Assembly: GCF_000238775.2 (NCBI RefSeq) | Contig: NZ_AFEJ02000003.1 | Coordinates: 310,001-374,000, forward strand | From: Acaryochloris sp. CCMEE 5410 | Lineage (GTDB): Bacteria; Cyanobacteriota; Cyanobacteriia; Thermosynechococcales; Thermosynechococcaceae | Direction: 5' to 3' | Length of the DNA: 64,000 bases | Shown here: positions 34,407-43,011 of the stretch, piece by piece | Position numbering within the stretch: position 1 is the stretch's first letter | Layout of the letters: the number at the start of each line of letters is the position of its first letter | Notes under the pieces: generated by a model | The model's input: only the letters and a program-made list of their open reading frames with translations | Told to the model about the DNA's origin: nothing | Databases searched by the model: none | Position numbers and translations under genes: made by a program

Positions 34407-36776
34407 TTAATAGAGTGCGGCGTACTTGCGTGGATCATCTCGGTAGTTATCTGGACTTCCTGGTATCACCTCAAAATGAAGATGAGGACCAGTTGAGTTG
34501 CCAGTACTCCCAACTTGGCCAACTTTCTGCCCCCGATTAACTGGGCTTCCCACTGGAACATTGATTTTCGATAAATGGCCATACCGAGTAAATCGCTTAC
34601 CTTTATGTTCAACAACAACGCTGTTGCCATATCCTCCCTCCCATTGAGCCCTGACAACCTTTCCGCAGTCAGCGGATAAAACTGGACTCCCAAAGGGTGA
34701 ACCAATATCAACACCGGCATGGGTAGAATAGACCCCTGATATAGGGTGGATTCTCCCACCAAACGTGCTAGTAATTGGCCCTTGTGAAGGCTTGATCATT
34801 TTGGTGCCTTCCCCAGCACAACTACCTCCAAAAGCTGCACATTTTTTCATAATTTCCTGGTACTGACTGGCATGATTGGCGATATCTTGTGCATCATCAT
34901 TTCCACCCAGGATCTGTCGAGCACCCACATAATCGACTTGTGATTGATTGATGTAGCTATCAAGGCGTTTGCCAGTAAAGGCTCCATGCTTCATCCCCAG
35001 TACTAATACCTTGGCCGAAACTTCAGGATCATCTGCTTTGCCTGGATCTCTAACCAAATCAACACCAATAAGCTTGGATAGCTTTTGATAGGCGGGTTCT
35101 CCCGTTAGGCTTGCTAAGCCTCTAGGGTAATAATCACCATAGGTGTTAGAAGCAATCAGATTCCCCCACTCATTCACTTCCACCAATGAACCATCTTGAA
35201 ATGCACTGGCAACTACGTAGGCAGTCTGTGATGGTGTTAGCTTAGCCTTTTCTGCTTCTTTGAGGATGTGAGGAAGACTGGAAGTATTACCGAGCTTTTC
35301 TGGGGGAAGCTTATCAGAAATTTTCTTCAAGCACTGATCACCAGACTCGCCGGTGTCTGAGCTTGAACCAAACTGCTCATCCAATTGCTGAATTTGATCC
35401 TTGATCTGGTCCGGGATCTTCACATTAGGTTCCGGTGCTTTCGCTTTGCCAGAAGCTGGGTCAAAACCAACCAGTAAAGGGTCGCCTTCATGAATGGTTG
35501 CAAATTTAATGGGTCCAAAAATGTAGGGGGCACAACCCGCAGCACCGTAACAATATCCACCGAGATAGATACTCAGCTCAGAGGTGCCTGTAGCCTCATC
35601 CGTATCAGAAATCACCAATTTTATCTTGGACTGTCCCCCAAACGGCATCCTTCCTGTAGGTTCTTTGCCCCCGAGTGCTTTACCTACAGCCCCTGAACCC
35701 CCCGGAACCATTTGCCCTCCTTTCTCGGGCTTACCCCCTTTGATCCACCGGGCACCATGCAACGGGCCTTTCTTACCTGCGGGATCACGTAGCTCTAGAT
35801 AGGCACAGTTTCGTTGTTTGCAGGGCACTTTAAACCCAACCACATTACTACCTGTGATCGGTTTATGGGTTGATTGAGACTCTTGCGGCCCCCAAACCAC
35901 GTCCACAATGCCTATGGGGGCTAGACTGAGATTTCCTAGGGGAACGGGAAGTTTGTTTAACGGCACATTCCCCAAACCTGCTTCTGCAATCGTAAATCTC
36001 TGGTAGCCGGGAAATTGATTTAGCGGAACATCCTGTAAGCCGGGTATATCGGCAATATTACCTGGATTTAAAATACTGTCTAACCTCAACTCACCAATCG
36101 CTGGGTTGGCCCCTAAGATATCCTTTATCTTTTTATCCACAAGGGGAATTAAGACTCCCTTCGCATAGCTTTTGGCAGCATTATCAACCACCTTGAAGAT
36201 CGGACTCACTTTTCCCAGTGGGAGATCGCCTAAACCTGGAACCGTATCAACAATGCCATCGATACTTTGTGCAGAAACAATTCTAGCTGTGTTGATTCCA
36301 ACCGTTTTAAAGTCGATCCCCTCTTTGCCCTTAGATCGGTCGTGCGCCTCTGCTAGGGTTAAATCTGCAACTTTAAACTCTTTGGCATCTTCAAGAGTCA
36401 GGACATCTGATGCAGCATCACCTGTATTCCACGTAATCGGTCCTTCTCGCTTGAGGGCTTGCTCAAGTTCAGGAGTGATTGGAATAGACTTCGTATTTTC
36501 AAACTTCAAATCATTGAAGGATATCTGATCAAGGTCAGGAGCACCATCTTTCTGCGGTAACTCTGGAGGGGTCAAAGGCACACCTTCTGGGGAAGCTGGC
36601 GCGATTTGTTCAGGCGCATGTTGATCGGGTCTCAAGGAAAAAGGATTGACACTGTCATTGAAAACATTCCCTGGCTTGAGATTTTGGGCATACATGGCCC
36701 ATGGAGCATGAATGCCAATGAATAAAAAACAAGAGAGCAGGAATAATATCGCTCTTCTGAGTAATTTTTGTCTCAT
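34407..36776 (-). CDS. Exported peptidoglycan hydrolase: GH19-like plus M23 (LytM) domain
   Basis: A signal peptide (LFLLSCFLFIGIHAPWAM) starts a 789-residue protein. The first ~480 residues are a long region with beta-strand-like repeats (LxxxxLxxVPLxxxPxxxRFTI). Residues ~500-650 resemble a GH19/lysozyme-like fold (YYPRGLASLTGEPAYQKLSK, then DPEVSAKVLVLGMKHGAFTG), but where family members have a catalytic Glu (usually HES) this protein has AFQDGS. The C-terminal ~130 residues are an M23 endopeptidase with zinc ligands in STHAGVDIGS and PHLHFEV. This should open the cell wall for the mating channel, the role VirB1 has elsewhere. Confidence 0.85.
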   Translation of the reverse strand: MRQKLLRRAILFLLSCFLFIGIHAPWAMYAQNLKPGNVFNDSVNPFSLRPDQHAPEQIAPASPEGVPLTPPELPQKDGAPDLDQISFNDLKFENTKSIPITPELEQALKREGPITWNTGDAASDVLTLEDAKEFKVADLTLAEAHDRSKGKEGIDFKTVGINTARIVSAQSIDGIVDTVPGLGDLPLGKVSPIFKVVDNAAKSYAKGVLIPLVDKKIKDILGANPAIGELRLDSILNPGNIADIPGLQDVPLNQFPGYQRFTIAEAGLGNVPLNKLPVPLGNLSLAPIGIVDVVWGPQESQSTHKPITGSNVVGFKVPCKQRNCAYLELRDPAGKKGPLHGARWIKGGKPEKGGQMVPGGSGAVGKALGGKEPTGRMPFGGQSKIKLVISDTDEATGTSELSIYLGGYCYGAAGCAPYIFGPIKFATIHEGDPLLVGFDPASGKAKAPEPNVKIPDQIKDQIQQLDEQFGSSSDTGESGDQCLKKISDKLPPEKLGNTSSLPHILKEAEKAKLTPSQTAYVVASAFQDGSLVEVNEWGNLIASNTYGDYYPRGLASLTGEPAYQKLSKLIGVDLVRDPGKADDPEVSAKVLVLGMKHGAFTGKRLDSYINQSQVDYVGARQILGGNDDAQDIANHASQYQEIMKKCAAFGGSCAGEGTKMIKPSQGPITSTFGGRIHPISGVYSTHAGVDIGSPFGSPVLSADCGKVVRAQWEGGYGNSVVVEHKGKRFTRYGHLSKINVPVGSPVNRGQKVGQVGSTGNSTGPHLHFEVIPGSPDNYRDDPRKYAALY

Positions 36777-36789
36777 TGTTCTTTTTCCT

Positions 36790-37146
36790 TTATTTCACGG
36801 AGACCTGGGATTGCGCTGGCGGTAACCCACCTAGCGTGAGCAACTTTTCAATCAGGGCTTGAGGCACACGGGCTCTCTTAGCGGCATATTGACGGTTGTG
36901 GCCTTTGCGGAGGAGATAGATTACGTCCTGGGTTTTCCAATAGGTATTAGATCGAAACCTAACAATGTTTTCATCGTGGGCTTTTAGCAGTCCACGCGCG
37001 ATCGCATTGGCTTGGTCATGGGTAGTGATCTTTCGGCCTTTGGCCTTTTTCTCTACCTTGACTGCCGCTTTCTGTGATGGGATAGATTCTGTTTTGGTTA
37101 GAGTTTGTGGTTTTGACGTGGGAGGAGGCTGTACTTCAATTTCCAC
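36790..37146 (-). CDS. 3' half of the VirB9/TraK-like protein, read after a frameshift
   Basis: 118 residues read from a GTG, with a Pro/Lys-rich start and a helical domain (~46-107) containing RKGHNRQYAAKRARVPQALI. This domain resembles the one at ~157-219 of the preceding protein (VNQGVHPSEAARSVGIKQSV). With one extra A in the A9 tract at 37192-37200 the two frames join into a ~385-residue protein with two copies of the domain. No convincing Shine-Dalgarno precedes the GTG. I therefore treat it as the continuation of the upstream gene, although separate translation is possible. Confidence 0.65.
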   Translation of the reverse strand: MEIEVQPPPTSKPQTLTKTESIPSQKAAVKVEKKAKGRKITTHDQANAIARGLLKAHDENIVRFRSNTYWKTQDVIYLLRKGHNRQYAAKRARVPQALIEKLLTLGGLPPAQSQVSVK

Positions 37147-37946
37147 CTTTTTATCAGGAATGGGAGTTGTCTTCTTTTTTGGACTAAATTGTTTTTTTTT
37201 ACTGGCGGGTGCAGTAGGGGGTGGGGCAAGACAGCCATCTCCTGTTCTTCAGGAGTAGGAACAGATGGGGCAGGGAATTTCTCTAAAGACCCTTGCCCCA
37301 TCTGGATTAGGCGGGATAAAACTGACTGTTTGATACCAACACTTCGAGCGGCTTCACTAGGATGGACCCCCTGATTGACTTGGGCAATAAATTTTTCCAG
37401 TGCCTGCCATAGGGAACTGCCTCTTGTTAAGAGCCCTTGGCCAACAGCGACTCGCATTCCTGCTTGAACTGCGTTGATACCTTCTTGATGCTGAGTGAAT
37501 GCCTTGGTAGTCAGAGCTGCCGGTGTCGGTGAAAAACGCGGTTCTGCATCTGGCGTAATAGCGATGAAGTAAGGCCCAGGCGACCCTAATTTCACCTCGA
37601 ACACATAATGATTGGTTTCTCCAGACTTATCTAGCGTGATAAAGGTAATCGATGTGTTTCCGGTATCTCGAAGGGCGGTTAAATGTACTAGTGAAGCACC
37701 TTGTTCAAGCGGTGGAGCAGCTTCAACATGTAGTAATGCTTTGTTGTCAGATAATACTTGATATACTTTTTCTTCTATTTGAGAAAAGTCAACGTTAACG
37801 CCACGACTTGGCGTTAACGGAATGACAGGAATAGCACTACGGTAGCCTTTTGCAGCGGATGATGGAACATTCAGCCTGGGTGAAGCCATAGCCACAGTTG
37901 GGACTAGCAAGGCTCCAGCTAAAAGCAGGGATGGAATAAGTTTCAT
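37098..37946 (-). CDS. VirB9/TraK-like exported mating-channel protein with HTH-like domain (frameshifted 3' end)
   Basis: A signal peptide (LIPSLLLAGALLVPTVAMAS) precedes a beta-sandwich-like domain (~40-130: LVHLTALRDTGNTSITFITL, YVFEVKLGSPGPYFIAI) reminiscent of VirB9/TraK secretins. A helical HTH-like domain follows (157-219, GVHPSEAARSVGIKQSV). After residue ~249 the reading becomes unlike a protein (KRRQLPFLIKRWKLKYSLL), at an A9 run. The next gene's frame continues sensibly there. Expected role: outer-membrane or periplasmic part of the channel. The VirB9 match is structural guesswork, while the frame break is directly visible. Confidence 0.6.
   Translation of the reverse strand: MKLIPSLLLAGALLVPTVAMASPRLNVPSSAAKGYRSAIPVIPLTPSRGVNVDFSQIEEKVYQVLSDNKALLHVEAAPPLEQGASLVHLTALRDTGNTSITFITLDKSGETNHYVFEVKLGSPGPYFIAITPDAEPRFSPTPAALTTKAFTQHQEGINAVQAGMRVAVGQGLLTRGSSLWQALEKFIAQVNQGVHPSEAARSVGIKQSVLSRLIQMGQGSLEKFPAPSVPTPEEQEMAVLPHPLLHPPVKKNNLVQKRRQLPFLIKRWKLKYSLLPRQNHKL
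37192..37200 (-). promoter_or_regulatory. A9 slippage or frameshift site
   Basis: On the coding (minus) strand the tract reads GTA AAA AAA AAC, containing the heptamer A AAA AAC in the zero frame, a known -1 slippery sequence. A -1 slip, or one added A by polymerase slippage, joins the upstream frame to the downstream frame. Homopolymer error in the assembly is the plain alternative. Confidence 0.55.
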
Positions 37947-37957
37947 GGTTCTGGCGA

Positions 37958-39637
37958 TTAAAGAGTAAAGGCATCAATTACTTGGATCTGGACTTTTTCT
38001 CCAGTGGGAATCATAAATATCTCTGGTTGAGCTTCGGCTTCAGATTGACCATTCTGCACTTGGGGTAAAAGAGCTTGTGTTCCACCTTGCAGTAAAGAAG
38101 CTCCAATAGTTTTTATATTGGTTTTTGGCTTGGAGCTTGACGTAAAAAAGCCATTCGCATTGGAAAAGGATTGCTGATCTCCTTGGGTAATGAATTGTGA
38201 ACCTTGACTTACAGCCCCGAGCAAGAATTGCTTTAAGAACTTACTACCACCAGATTTCGAGGACTTAGCCTTTAAAGGCTTTCCTCCTGATCTCACCACT
38301 TGAATAGCACCAGCAGGGACTGACTTTAAGTTCTGTCCGTCAATGATAGCCACAACGCTGGCCTCTACCATTCGATTAGGTAAAATACCCTGAGTTTGAA
38401 CCAGTAGCTGAGTCCCTTGAGATAGAGAAGTAGAACCATCTGTATTTTTCAAATCCCCGGCCAGTCTGACCCTAAACTGCGTCACCGGACCATTGAAAAT
38501 ACCGTTGGTTTCAACAACTGCTTTTGCAGTTCCAGGTTCCACGACAACAGGTTTATGTCCTTGTAAAAAAGCTTCTTGTTCAGCTATCAAAGGATTTACT
38601 GAAGGATTGACGTTTGCAACTGGGGTATATCGAGATAAAGAATTTGCTGCAAGCGTTGGGTTTGAGCTATCAGTGTTGATTTGTGGGCTCTGCTGAGGTT
38701 GAGGTTCACTAGTAGGAAGCTGGCCATAGGAGGCAGGTTCAACTGGAGTCTCTTCAACTAAATCGGTTTCAGGAGATGGCGAAGGTGATGCTGCCGGGAA
38801 AGGTATCTGTGCAGGAGATGGTGGCTTAATCGCTACGGGTGAAATGCGAGAAGGCGGAACATATTGTGTTCTGGGAACCGAACCATAAGTGGGTGACACT
38901 GGACTGGAGACAGTATTACTCTCTGTAGGCGGTCTACCAACATTGATACTGCTAGGCTTTGCAGATTTTTGCGTTTGCTGACTTGGATCATTGGCTTGCG
39001 CTTGTTGTTTACGTTCCCGTAGCTGCTCCATGGCATCAGCCTGTGAACCCAAAGCAACCTGAGTCTCCAACTCCCCAATCTTTTGCTGATCCGCCTCATT
39101 GGTGGGGGTAGCCATCGTTTCCGATTCTGAAGACGAGTCGTTTAACGCTTGCTCAGTTTGTGATTGTTTGCCCAAATCGACCGTACCCACACTGCCAAAT
39201 ACGGCAGCTAGAATAATAACCACAAGGAAGAAGCAAAATCCCACCACCCCAAATTTCAGCATGGGGGAAGTCCAAATAGGGCGCTTAGTGGTCTCAATTT
39301 CAACCTCTTCGACCTCTTCTAGACACTCTTCTGGAGCTTCATCAGAGCCATCGGCTTCAGAGGTATCACCTTGAGAATCTATATTTTCATCTACAACCGT
39401 TTCGACTTCTGTGCCCCCGATGCTGTCTTCTTTAGCGATGTCTACCTCATCTTCGACTGAATGTAGGGAGTCTTCAACCCATTCCTCTTCAGAAGGATCT
39501 GCCGATGAATCACCAGACTGGTTACCATTGGTTATCTCAGAAGAAGCTAATTCCTGATCTGAACTCACCCATCCTGAATAGAATTGAAGTTCTTCATCAG
39601 TTGTTGAGGTTTGGATATTTTCTTGTGTAGTCGCCAT
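37958..39637 (-). CDS. virB10: VirB10/TraB-like mating-channel protein
   Basis: A long acidic N-terminal cytoplasmic part (Glu/Asp/Ser-rich), one membrane helix (MLKFGVVGFCFFLVVIILAA), a Pro/Gln/Ser-rich periplasmic linker and a C-terminal beta-barrel domain (LAGDLKNTDGSTSLSQGTQL, VVAIIDGQNLKSVPAGAIQV) form the standard VirB10 layout. VirB10 spans both membranes and opens the outer channel in response to VirB4/VirD4 energy. 559 residues. It lies directly before the VirB9/TraK-like gene. Confidence 0.85.
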   Translation of the reverse strand: MATTQENIQTSTTDEELQFYSGWVSSDQELASSEITNGNQSGDSSADPSEEEWVEDSLHSVEDEVDIAKEDSIGGTEVETVVDENIDSQGDTSEADGSDEAPEECLEEVEEVEIETTKRPIWTSPMLKFGVVGFCFFLVVIILAAVFGSVGTVDLGKQSQTEQALNDSSSESETMATPTNEADQQKIGELETQVALGSQADAMEQLRERKQQAQANDPSQQTQKSAKPSSINVGRPPTESNTVSSPVSPTYGSVPRTQYVPPSRISPVAIKPPSPAQIPFPAASPSPSPETDLVEETPVEPASYGQLPTSEPQPQQSPQINTDSSNPTLAANSLSRYTPVANVNPSVNPLIAEQEAFLQGHKPVVVEPGTAKAVVETNGIFNGPVTQFRVRLAGDLKNTDGSTSLSQGTQLLVQTQGILPNRMVEASVVAIIDGQNLKSVPAGAIQVVRSGGKPLKAKSSKSGGSKFLKQFLLGAVSQGSQFITQGDQQSFSNANGFFTSSSKPKTNIKTIGASLLQGGTQALLPQVQNGQSEAEAQPEIFMIPTGEKVQIQVIDAFTL

Positions 39638-39654
39638 GGATCTTTCTCTTTGCT

Positions 39655-40398
39655 TTACTGAATGTCTTGCAGAGCATAGATTTCCATGCCTGCTTTCCGA
39701 GCTTCAGCAATTGCTTGCTGGGCGGGGGTTGGATCGGGAGGTAATATCGGCTGGGTAACGGAGCGAACAAAAACGTGCTTATTGACAGGTATGGGTTCTC
39801 CTAAATTGTCCCCATTCTCAAAAATTAGGAGTTTAGATACGATGCTAATTTTCCATTCATTTGCTTTAATTTTCTCAGGCTGACCGATCCGTTCAATCAC
39901 CAGAACACCTTGGGCTCTTTGCTGCTCCTCTGGCGCAAATACTGAATCAGGCGTCAGTCTAGCTATCATCTGCAAATAGGGAATCCTAATTTGCGCGGCC
40001 AGCCCGAAACCAGCCTGCCATGTTTTGGTTGTAATTCGCTCCTGTTCTGAGCCGATTTCCACACCAGGATCGAGCTGGGGTTCTCCAGGTAAGTTGGGGT
40101 CCGTCAGGTAAGGTCGCCAGTCAAACAACTGAACCATTTTCTGAGCAACAAAATTCTTGACTGCTTCAGGTTGCCTGTCCAAATGGCCAATAGGCTCGAC
40201 TCGCATTGAAATTCCGTCATTCCTTTCCACAAGGGTAGGAGATGGTTTGTTGATGAGCGATACCTGAAGCCCAACGATGACTAGATTCAACACGATGGAT
40301 ACCACACTAAAACAAAGTGCCCCCACTGCAATGTAAGGAAGAAGGTTGATGTTACGAAAGCTTCGTGCCGTTTTTTTAGAGTCCAAATATATTGTCAT
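39655..40398 (-). CDS. virB8: VirB8/TraE-like mating-channel protein
   Basis: 247 residues: short cytoplasmic start, one helix (VGALCFSVVSIVLNLVIVGL), then a periplasmic alpha/beta domain (VKNFVAQKMVQLFDWRPYL, LAAQIRIPYLQMIARL, KANEWKISIVSKLLI). This is the form of VirB8/TraE, the NTF2-like assembly factor of the channel. The call is by layout and position before the VirB10 gene; sequence identity is not obvious. Its start overlaps the previous gene's stop. Confidence 0.7.
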   Translation of the reverse strand: MTIYLDSKKTARSFRNINLLPYIAVGALCFSVVSIVLNLVIVGLQVSLINKPSPTLVERNDGISMRVEPIGHLDRQPEAVKNFVAQKMVQLFDWRPYLTDPNLPGEPQLDPGVEIGSEQERITTKTWQAGFGLAAQIRIPYLQMIARLTPDSVFAPEEQQRAQGVLVIERIGQPEKIKANEWKISIVSKLLIFENGDNLGEPIPVNKHVFVRSVTQPILPPDPTPAQQAIAEARKAGMEIYALQDIQ

Positions 40399-41177
40399 GA
40401 GATGGCCCCCAAGCCTTTTGTTGTTGTTGTTTTCGCCCCTTTGAAGTCAGCTCCTTGGATATTTGCACCTGTAAAGTCTGCATAGCTCAAATCGGCAAAT
40501 TTAAAGCTACAGTTTCGTAAATCAGCCCCTCTAAAATTGGCACGAGTTAAAACTGCATGATCGAAGGAGGTTTGAAAAAGGAAGAGATCTGAGAAGCCTC
40601 GCCATACAAAAACAACCAAAATCACTCCGGTAACAGCGGTTACGACCAGCAAATCGAATATCTCAAGTCCCGTCATCATCGCTTGCCAAGGTTTCTCAAG
40701 GAGGAACAGTTGGAAAGCAATCACCAAAGCGGGAGGCAGGAAAGCAACTGGCATACTCACAAGATGTCGTGGCAGAAAGAATCTACGTTCTTTCTTTGGC
40801 CGAACTCCCAAATACAGTAAATAAAGTAGCGTTTTGCAGAACAAAGAGGCAAAGGTTAAAAAGACTAATAGGAACAGAGAAATGCTGCCCACTGATAGGT
40901 CTAACAAGTCTTCTGGCAGTGAGGAATAGATACTAAAAGCCACAACAAAGGCTAACGCTACGCTGAGAACCAACAGTGTTGGTCTGAGTACCGAAAATCC
41001 TCCAACTGCATCATAGAAGTCAGCTAATTCAAGAATGGCATACCTAAAATCACACCCTCGGATATTCTTCATTCTTGTATTTGGGTAAAAACCGTGGGCA
41101 TATCCTTTGCCTTCCGATCTAGCCAAAAGTGTTGCTATAGATAGACTTAGACCCATATAGGCGTCAATAAATCTCAT
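40395..41177 (-). CDS. Membrane protein with pentapeptide repeats, in the mating operon
   Basis: About 260 residues. Pentapeptide-type blocks (A(D/N)LxX) stand near the N terminus (RGCDFRYAILELADFYDA) and at the C terminus (FRGADLRNCSFKFADLSYAD, FTGANIQGADFKGA). Four or five hydrophobic helices lie between them. The start overlaps the preceding stop (TGATG), so it is coupled to the VirB6-like gene. Pentapeptide helices often bind other proteins or mimic DNA. It is not part of the standard channel set; a specialised inner-membrane role is possible. Confidence 0.75.
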   Translation of the reverse strand: MRFIDAYMGLSLSIATLLARSEGKGYAHGFYPNTRMKNIRGCDFRYAILELADFYDAVGGFSVLRPTLLVLSVALAFVVAFSIYSSLPEDLLDLSVGSISLFLLVFLTFASLFCKTLLYLLYLGVRPKKERRFFLPRHLVSMPVAFLPPALVIAFQLFLLEKPWQAMMTGLEIFDLLVVTAVTGVILVVFVWRGFSDLFLFQTSFDHAVLTRANFRGADLRNCSFKFADLSYADFTGANIQGADFKGAKTTTTKGLGAIS

Positions 41178-42301
41178 CAATTCAACCTCCCACCTTTCAA
41201 TAACCAAGCCACTGCCGTACCAGTGCCAACAAACACACCGATCGCAGAACCCGCGCCAATAACAAAGGCCAACAACGGATTCAATAAGCCAGTGATAATT
41301 GGATAAAACAGATCATTGGGATGTTGGGCACTCGCTAACGCGAGTGCTGATGCAACATTTAAAACGGAATACGTAACATTGGTCATCCCCAATCCCATAA
41401 TTCCAGAGAAGAAAATCACGACTCCTCTTGTTTTGAAAGGCAAAAGCGTGATTGATATCCATAAAGGGCCAGTAGTGGCCCAAACGATCATGGCAAAGTT
41501 GTAAAACCAGGCGAAAGCTGTGTTGAATGCAGCCATGATGAAGATAAAGACACCTCGTAACGCATCGTTAAATGCCTTACCAAAGACACCAAAATTGTCC
41601 TTCTTGCCTCCACGAGTTACAGGTTTGGGCTTACGTCGAACTACTTTAGATTGACCATTTTCGATCTCTAATACTTCTTCTTCAAATTGCGTCTCTCTCT
41701 CATTTGCTCTTGTTTCTGCTTCTACCTTTTTAGTGGCATCGATAGTGCATTGTTCAACATCCTTCGGTTCTTGGTTCACACAAACTGAAACTCTTTCCTG
41801 AATAGCCCTACGCTTGGCCTGATCTAGGTTTTTCTTTTGGATAGCTTCTATACCAGTGACATTCCCATAAGACGCTGTAAGGACTTTTTTTGAAAGCTCA
41901 CGGGGAATAAATGCACTGCCCCGAGTTGCTAGCGCTAAAAACTCACCGTTGTTATTTAACAAGACAATGACGATTAAGGGCCATATCAATTTTTGCAAGG
42001 ACTCCATAGAGAGACCCTGCTGATTCATGTCTCGCGCCCAGATGCTCCCCCAGAATAAGAATCCTAGAGCTACTATTGGGGCTAACCCTTTAATTAGGGC
42101 GCTATACAACGGGCTATTGGGAGTGATTAATATGTCCCATAATCCATCTAAACCTTGGGCAATCGCCTCACCCTGTTGCTTTGCGACCTCGATACCAACC
42201 TTGGCTGTTTCCTGATCAATTGGATTAGTAGATGTTGGGTTAGGTGATGTTGGAAATGGAACACCCGATTGGGATGCTTGCGCTAACAGGTACAGAATCA
42301 T
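41177..42301 (-). CDS. VirB6/TrbL-like inner-membrane channel protein
   Basis: The start MILYLLAQASQSGVPF follows the upstream stop; a longer reading would overlap the previous gene. Several membrane helices are present: an early pair (ALIKGLAPIVALGFLFWGSI, LIWPLIVIVLLNNNG), a soluble Lys/Glu-rich middle (~145-215), and at least three later ones (FAWFYNFAMIVWATTGPLW, VVIFFSGIMGLGMTNV, GLLNPLLAFVIGAGSAIG). VirB6 proteins form the inner-membrane pore for DNA transfer. Identity with VirB6 is by topology and position after VirB4. Confidence 0.75.
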   Translation of the reverse strand: MILYLLAQASQSGVPFPTSPNPTSTNPIDQETAKVGIEVAKQQGEAIAQGLDGLWDILITPNSPLYSALIKGLAPIVALGFLFWGSIWARDMNQQGLSMESLQKLIWPLIVIVLLNNNGEFLALATRGSAFIPRELSKKVLTASYGNVTGIEAIQKKNLDQAKRRAIQERVSVCVNQEPKDVEQCTIDATKKVEAETRANERETQFEEEVLEIENGQSKVVRRKPKPVTRGGKKDNFGVFGKAFNDALRGVFIFIMAAFNTAFAWFYNFAMIVWATTGPLWISITLLPFKTRGVVIFFSGIMGLGMTNVTYSVLNVASALALASAQHPNDLFYPIITGLLNPLLAFVIGAGSAIGVFVGTGTAVAWLLKGGRLN

Positions 42302-42303
42302 TT

Positions 42304-43011
42304 TTATTTTCCAAGGGCTTCCCACATTCCACTTGAAGCAGCGTCATCAAGCAGAAACTTCTGCGACTCACCAATGCCACCCTCTTGTTCAGCTTTATCA
42401 ATCCTAGAGTTGCGTTTGTTCGCCTGGTTTACAGCCCTTAACGTCCCCGCCGAGATACGATTACCAGCCTTGATGGATTCTCCCTGTCGGGCTATCAGCC
42501 CAGCAGTTCTAGCCTGATTTTGGATAAAGGCATCCATTTTGCGCTGAGTGATAGGCGTTTTTAACGCGGTTGTTGATGATTTAGAGATACTATCCAAATT
42601 CGATGAAACGGCTTCTGTGTCTTTTTTGGAAGCCTCTTGAGCATCAGCTCCCAAGGTTGATTCGACAATTGAATCATTGACGCTATTTTCTAAGTCCTGG
42701 GAACGAATCCCTTTCTCAACTTCTGGGTTTCGGGAGATAGACCCTTTTTCTGCCTCGACATCTGCCTCAATGTTTTCTCTTGCCTCGTCAAGATCAGGAA
42801 TACCTAAAGCGCCCAAGGTATCTGACACATATTTTTCAATATGGGGCTGCAATTGACCCTGAAGTTCATTGGTAAATATTCCAACTGTAGAGTCCAAGGT
42901 TGACTCAAAAAAGTTCTTTAATGTACCTGTAATCGCATGGGCAGGACGGTTAATTCCAATTGAGAGGATAGCCGCCAGAACCAGTGGTGGTATAAGCTTA
43001 ATTTTCTTCAT
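42304..43011 (-). CDS. Exported VirB5/TrbJ-like helical protein
   Basis: A signal peptide (LIPPLVLAAILSIGINRPAHA) is followed by 210 helical residues rich in Glu, Asn and Ser, without Cys. The small, helical, exported form and the place between VirB4- and VirB6-type genes fit VirB5, the minor pilus-tip protein. The start overlaps the VirB4 stop (4 bases). No direct sequence match is claimed. Confidence 0.55.
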   Translation of the reverse strand: MKKIKLIPPLVLAAILSIGINRPAHAITGTLKNFFESTLDSTVGIFTNELQGQLQPHIEKYVSDTLGALGIPDLDEARENIEADVEAEKGSISRNPEVEKGIRSQDLENSVNDSIVESTLGADAQEASKKDTEAVSSNLDSISKSSTTALKTPITQRKMDAFIQNQARTAGLIARQGESIKAGNRISAGTLRAVNQANKRNSRIDKAEQEGGIGESQKFLLDDAASSGMWEALGK

